Assembly: GCA_029250305.1 (NCBI GenBank)
Contig: JAQXFM010000335.1
Span: forward strand, 1-5,587
Source of the DNA: Candidatus Poseidoniaceae archaeon
Lineage (GTDB): Archaea; Thermoplasmatota; Poseidoniia; Poseidoniales; Poseidoniaceae
Length of the DNA stretch: 5,587 nt
Direction: 5' to 3'
Below, piece by piece: positions 5,498-5,587 of this stretch. The notes under the pieces were generated by a model. It was given only the letters and a program-made list of their open reading frames with translations. It searched no databases and was not told the DNA's origin. Position numbers and translations under genes: made by a program. Within the stretch, counting starts at the first letter, position 1. Each line of letters starts with the position of its first letter.

Positions 5498-5587
5498 ATG
5501 TTTGAATCAATCATCAGGGCTGTCTTTGGCATCATCTCTGTCGCCCTCCTCATTGGCGCTTTCGTCGGAGCTGAAGGGTTTGAAGAC
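5498..5587 (+). CDS. Start of a small membrane protein, 3'-truncated
   Basis: The ATG at 5498 opens a frame that runs to the window edge (30 codons). It follows AGGTGGG (5488-5494), a Shine-Dalgarno-like sequence that overlaps the stop codon of the preceding gene. The residues start MFESIIRAVFGIIS and continue with a hydrophobic stretch to about residue 24, then turn acidic (EGFED). This fits an N-terminal transmembrane helix or signal anchor. The gap of eight bases to the upstream gene argues for co-transcription with the top6 operon. Too little is visible to name a family. Confidence 0.7.
   Translation, partial: MFESIIRAVFGIISVALLIGAFVGAEGFED

Noticed and set aside
1..5587. tRNA, rRNA, CRISPR array, insertion sequence or attachment site
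   Set aside because: Nothing was seen by eye: no cloverleaf, no regularly spaced repeats, no transposase and no flanking terminal inverted repeats. Apart from the 178-base gap before top6B, intergenic spaces are 37 and 8 bases.

Overview
The window looks like chromosomal DNA of a marine planktonic euryarchaeon, most likely Marine Group II (Candidatus Poseidoniales). This placement is an inference. It rests on an archaeal topoisomerase VI operon of euryarchaeal type, archaeal Shine-Dalgarno sequences (GGAGGTGA and close variants), moderate GC content, and an exported fasciclin-domain protein with a membrane anchor and a short Trp-rich cytoplasmic tail, an architecture I associate with that group. 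No rRNA or other marker gene is present to prove it.

Layout, all on the + strand. (1) 2-1084: the 3' part of a gene for a surface protein with at least two fasciclin (FAS1) domains, one transmembrane helix, a Pro/Gln-rich cytoplasmic linker and a Trp-rich C-terminal module. (2) 1085-1262: a 178-base intergenic leader with two short perfect hairpins, a weak TATA-like element and two Shine-Dalgarno-like GGAGG copies. (3) 1263-3317: top6B, the ATPase subunit of DNA topoisomerase VI. (4) 3317-4414: top6A, the DNA-cleaving subunit, whose ATG overlaps the top6B stop codon by one base. (5) 4452-5489: a membrane protein of unknown function with two predicted transmembrane segments, a Cys-containing ectodomain and a repetitive acidic tail. 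(6) 5498-5587: the first 30 codons of another small membrane protein, cut by the window edge.

How the genes work together: Top6B and Top6A form an A2B2 type IIB topoisomerase. It passes one duplex through another in an ATP-dependent way, relaxing supercoils and decatenating replicated chromosomes. The 1-base stop/start overlap and the perfect Shine-Dalgarno sequence inside the last top6B codons point to translational coupling for equal subunit supply. The two membrane-protein genes follow with gaps of 37 and 8 bases and are probably co-transcribed, but the sequence gives no functional link to the topoisomerase.

Most of the window is conserved housekeeping sequence. I do not see a clearly new biological system. 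The points most worth a second look are the clamp-binding-like QTTLF tail of Top6B where it runs into the top6A Shine-Dalgarno sequence, the structured top6B leader, the duplicated tail of the unknown membrane protein, and the Trp-rich tail of the fasciclin protein.
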